DNA of 64,000 nucleotides from SAR86 cluster bacterium (GTDB lineage Bacteria > Pseudomonadota > Gammaproteobacteria > Magnimaribacterales > D2472): NCBI GenBank assembly GCA_023703655.1, contig CP097973.1, positions 862,170 through 926,169 of the forward strand. Direction: 5' to 3'. Made by a program: the position numbers and the translations under genes. Below, one piece after another: positions 60,934 to 64,000 of the stretch. Numbering within the stretch: the stretch's first letter is position 1; the number at the start of each line of letters is the position of its first letter. The notes below the pieces were generated by a model, which saw only the letters and a list, made by a program, of their open reading frames with translations, searched no databases and was not told the origin of the DNA.

Positions 60934-62142
60934 TTAAAGATTAAATGCCTTATGCAATGATTTTACTGCTAAATTCATATCTTTTAGAGAAATTACAAGA
61001 GTAATTTTTATCTCTGAGGTACTTATCATTTGAATATTTATATTGTTTTCAGCAAGAGTTTTGAAAGCAATGCTTGCCACTCCTGATTGAGAGCGCATAC
61101 CAACTCCGACGATTGAAACCTTACCTATTTCATTGTTTACTATAAGTTTGTCATAGTTAACTTTTATTAAATTGCTTTCTAAAATCTTCTGAGCTTTTTT
61201 TGCATCACTATTTCCGATCGTGAAGGTAAAATCAGTTTTGCCTGAAACACTAACGTTTTGGACGATTACATCTACGTCAATACCTGCATCACCAATTGGT
61301 CCAAGTATGCCTGATGCATTTCCAGGCGTATCCTCTACACCATGCAATGTAAATTTTGTCTGGTTATCCTGCATTGCAATACCTGTGATAATTGGTTGTT
61401 CCATACTTGAAATTTCCTTTGTGATTAGAGTCCCTTCACCTTCTTCAAAACTCGACAATACTCTTATAGGTACATCATACCTGTTAGCGAACTCCATTGC
61501 TCTTACTTGCATCACTTTAGCACCCTGACCTGAGAGTTCTAGCATTTCTTCAGTGGTAATTGATCTTAATTTCTTTGCCTCAGGTACAAGATTGGGGTCT
61601 GTAGTATAAATTCCATCAACATCTGTATATATGTCGCATCTTTCAGCTTTAATACTTGCTGCTATCGCGACGGCTGTTGTATCAGATCCTCCTCGTCCAA
61701 GTGTTGTTACGTCACCAACATCATTAATTCCTTGAAAGCCAGTGATTACTGGTATGCAGGCTTCATCTATAGAAGCTTGAATAGTATCAATATTTATATC
61801 AATTATCTTTGCTTTTGAATGATTTGATGTTGTACGCATTGATATTTGAGCAGCAGAAAAGGATTTTGCTTGTAATCCAAGTGATTGCAAAGTCATTGCC
61901 AATAAAGCAGCACTAACTTTTTCACCAGTTGAGAGCAACGCGTCAAGCTCTCTTTCTGCTGGGGCATCAGAAATATCCTTTGCAAGATTAATTAACTTAT
62001 CAGTCTCTCCACTCATTGCCGAAACCACAATTATTGGAAATTCATTCAGGGAAGTTTTTTTAATAGTGTTGGCAACAGCTTTTATTCTTTCAATTGAACC
62101 AAGTGATGTACCTCCAAACTTTTGAACGACAATATTTTTCAT
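60934..62142 (-). CDS. lysC: aspartate kinase
   Basis: A 402-residue monofunctional aspartokinase. KFGGTS is at residues 8-13, TLGRGGSDTTAVA near residue 150 is the ATP/aspartate site, and two ACT domains follow (about 260-330 and 335-400) for feedback regulation by lysine and threonine. It phosphorylates aspartate, the first step of the lysine, threonine and methionine branch. The alaS-lysC order is that of Pseudomonas-type gammaproteobacteria. It is 12 bases from alaS and 5 from pyrC. Confidence 0.92.
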   Translation of the reverse strand: MKNIVVQKFGGTSLGSIERIKAVANTIKKTSLNEFPIIVVSAMSGETDKLINLAKDISDAPAERELDALLSTGEKVSAALLAMTLQSLGLQAKSFSAAQISMRTTSNHSKAKIIDINIDTIQASIDEACIPVITGFQGINDVGDVTTLGRGGSDTTAVAIAASIKAERCDIYTDVDGIYTTDPNLVPEAKKLRSITTEEMLELSGQGAKVMQVRAMEFANRYDVPIRVLSSFEEGEGTLITKEISSMEQPIITGIAMQDNQTKFTLHGVEDTPGNASGILGPIGDAGIDVDVIVQNVSVSGKTDFTFTIGNSDAKKAQKILESNLIKVNYDKLIVNNEIGKVSIVGVGMRSQSGVASIAFKTLAENNINIQMISTSEIKITLVISLKDMNLAVKSLHKAFNL

Positions 62143-62154
62143 TGTATTAATATT

Positions 62155-64000
62155 TTAGAGCGAGGAGTTTATAACATCATCAATTGAATTCACAATACTT
62201 TTTGGGTCAGTACTTTCAATAACACCCTGTGCAAAAATATCTTTGCCTCCTCCCTTACCCCCCAAAGATGCTATTATTTGGGACAATAGTTCCTTTGCAG
62301 AGAAAGTGCCAACTTTTGCATCTACTACAGAAATAACGATTGATGATTTTTCTTTCCCAATACCAAAAATGATATGAGAATTTGAATTATTTTCTTGTTT
62401 TAATATATCAGACTGGGCTCTTAAAATATTAATTTCGTCTTCATCAATTTGCATAATCTCAAATGATGCATTAGCAGATTTAATAATACTTTTTTTAATA
62501 ACCTTTGGTTTAGAAACTTTAGCAGATTGATTTTTCCTTAATTGCTTATTTTCATCAATAATTTTTGTTAATTTTGAACTTATCTCACTAGCTGGCACTT
62601 TTAGAAGTTTTTGTATTTCTCTTAGAGATTCCATAGAGTTATTGATTAAATTTAGTGCTTCTTTTCCTACAACTGCTTCAATTCTTCTAACGCCAGATGC
62701 TACGCTTGACTCATTGGTAATAAAGAAAGTTCCTATATCTCCAGTCCTCTTTACATGTGTACCACCGCATAACTCAATTGAGAATTTATCTCCTAAATCA
62801 ACAACTCTAACCTCATCATCATATTTCTCACCAAACATTGCCTCTGCCCCGCTTTCAATAGCGTCCTCAAGTTTCATAATGGTTGTAATTGCTTCTGTAT
62901 CTTGCAAAATTACGTTGTTTACAATGTTTTGCACCTCATCTATTTCTTGTTGGGTTAGAGCTTTTGGATGACTAAAATCAAATCGTAATCTGTTTGCATC
63001 ATTTAATGATCCTTTCTGCGAGACATGTTTACCTAAGACTTGCTTGAGTGCAGCGTGAAGTAAATGTGTTGCAGAATGATGTGACATAATTTCTTTTCTT
63101 AGAGCCTGATTAATAGTTAAATCATACTCCTCATTAATCTCTATTGATCCAGTTATTACTTTAACATGATGTAAATATATCTTGCCTTGCTTTTTGCAAT
63201 CAGTTACTTCTGCTATATTATCATCACGTTTAAATCTTCCGTTATCACCAACCTGGCCTCCAGACTCGGCATAAAAAGGTGTATTTTTAAATATAACTAC
63301 ACCAGATTCACCTTCCTTAAGCATAGAAGTTGGCTGGTTGTTATTCCATAGAGAAATTATGCTCTCTTTGTTTAAATTATTTTTTTCGTATCCAATAAAA
63401 TTTGTTTCTGGCAATCCTTCGAGATTTAAATCTGCAGTCTGAAATTTCTCACCCTGCTTAGAAATCTCAATTTGCTGTTTCATGCATCGCTCAAATCCAA
63501 CTTCGTCCACTTGAAACCCCTCTTCTCTTGCAATATCTGCAGTTAGATCAATTGGAAAACCATATGTATCATGAAGCTTAAATGCCAAGTCGCCTGGAAT
63601 AAGCTTATTATTTAATTCTAAAATTTCCTTGTTAAGTATACTGATGCCTGTTTCAAGAGTACTAAAAAACTTTTTCTCTTCTTGGTGGATTGCATCTTCA
63701 ATAAGTTTTTTTGATTTAGCTAATTGAGGATATGCCTCACCCATTTCTTTCACAAGACAATCAACAAGCTTTGACATGAAAGGTGATCTAGCACCTAATT
63801 TATATCCGTGTCTTACAGCCCTGCGAAGAATTCTTCTTAAAACATAACCTCTACCTTCATTTGAAGGAAGGATCCCCTCGAGTAATAAAAATACTACAGA
63901 ACGGATATGATCTGCTATCACTTTGTGAGAAATTGCATCATTAACTTTTAATAAATTGTTCGAACTTTTTACTAAATTAGATAGTAAATCAGTATCATAA
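62155..64000 (-). CDS. alaS: alanyl-tRNA synthetase, C-terminal part (5' end outside window)
   Basis: The frame continues beyond the right edge with no stop up to 64000, so the N-terminal part of AlaRS is missing from view; full AlaRS is about 870 residues. KVIADHIRS and NEGRGYVLRRILRRAVRHGYK mark the end of the aminoacylation domain. HSATHLLHAAL (His-x3-His) and CGGTHV carry the zinc ligands of the editing domain. A glycine-rich GGKGGGKDIFAQG lies near the C-terminus, in the C-Ala domain. It charges tRNA-Ala and clears misacylated Ser and Gly. A GTG at 63921 is inside the gene and not its start. Confidence 0.93.
   Translation of the reverse strand, partial: YDTDLLSNLVKSSNNLLKVNDAISHKVIADHIRSVVFLLLEGILPSNEGRGYVLRRILRRAVRHGYKLGARSPFMSKLVDCLVKEMGEAYPQLAKSKKLIEDAIHQEEKKFFSTLETGISILNKEILELNNKLIPGDLAFKLHDTYGFPIDLTADIAREEGFQVDEVGFERCMKQQIEISKQGEKFQTADLNLEGLPETNFIGYEKNNLNKESIISLWNNNQPTSMLKEGESGVVIFKNTPFYAESGGQVGDNGRFKRDDNIAEVTDCKKQGKIYLHHVKVITGSIEINEEYDLTINQALRKEIMSHHSATHLLHAALKQVLGKHVSQKGSLNDANRLRFDFSHPKALTQQEIDEVQNIVNNVILQDTEAITTIMKLEDAIESGAEAMFGEKYDDEVRVVDLGDKFSIELCGGTHVKRTGDIGTFFITNESSVASGVRRIEAVVGKEALNLINNSMESLREIQKLLKVPASEISSKLTKIIDENKQLRKNQSAKVSKPKVIKKSIIKSANASFEIMQIDEDEINILRAQSDILKQENNSNSHIIFGIGKEKSSIVISVVDAKVGTFSAKELLSQIIASLGGKGGGKDIFAQGVIESTDPKSIVNSIDDVINSSL

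Noticed and set aside
1..64000. CRISPR arrays, insertion sequences, integrons or prophage.
   Set aside because: No regular repeat-spacer pattern, transposase, integrase or phage structural gene is seen. The phage-like ligase sits in a conserved chromosomal locus with no other phage genes.

Overview
The window is AT-rich, gene-dense bacterial chromosome with no gene-free stretch longer than about 185 bases. Many genes overlap by 1-14 bases, and I see no insertion sequence, phage, CRISPR array or integrase. The smc-zipA-ligase order, fused mnmC, alaS-lysC next to tRNA-Ser(GCU), a System I cytochrome c maturation operon and a TonB receptor point to a gammaproteobacterium. The compactness and the SAM-II riboswitch suggest a streamlined marine lineage; SAR86-like is my best guess but is not proven here.

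Layout. (1) 1-9076, minus strand: a run of small-molecule enzymes (two glutathione transferases, DUF1330, a membrane-anchored metallo-beta-lactamase fold protein, nitronate monooxygenase, a double DsbA/HCCA-isomerase protein, an SDR, DUF3604) plus small membrane proteins and a partial Coq4-like gene. (2) 9145-11710: a TonB-dependent receptor with its own terminator. (3) 11789-20704: a coiled-coil membrane protein, a plus-strand pair of acyl-CoA dehydrogenases, mnmC, a DUF4136 lipoprotein, an M16C peptidase and an SLT-like lipoprotein. (4) 20096-32713, minus: one compact run metY - unknown - ccmABCDEFGHI - smc - zipA - ATP-dependent DNA ligase - SLT lipoprotein, headed by a SAM-II riboswitch. 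(5) 32801-36717: a cupin, a thrS gene cut off in its catalytic core, an FAD monooxygenase, tRNA-Arg(CCU) and two exported proteins. (6) 36767-56185, minus: a 21-gene, 19.4-kb block for steroid nucleus degradation. (7) 56223-59372: accessory enzymes and a lipoprotein. (8) 59457-64000, minus: tRNA-Ser(GCU), pyrC, lysC and the 3' part of alaS.

The steroid block is the main system. hsaC, hsaD, hsaE, hsaF and hsaG would open and process the aromatised A ring by meta-cleavage. A Rieske oxygenase resembling KshA (9-alpha-hydroxylase) would open ring B. fadD3-like, ipdAB, ipdC, ipdF, echA20, an ipdE1/ipdE2-like pair and fadA6 would degrade the C/D-ring indanedione propionate through CoA thioesters. 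KstD, HsaA/HsaB, KshB and any transcriptional regulator are not in the window. The KshA-like enzyme is made of two polypeptides: a free Rieske domain, and a catalytic chain that keeps the shell of a Rieske domain without its cluster ligands.

Two chromosome-maintenance genes are also unusual: an SMC of 728 residues with no visible hinge domain, and a T4-like ATP-dependent ligase in the position normally held by NAD-dependent ligA.
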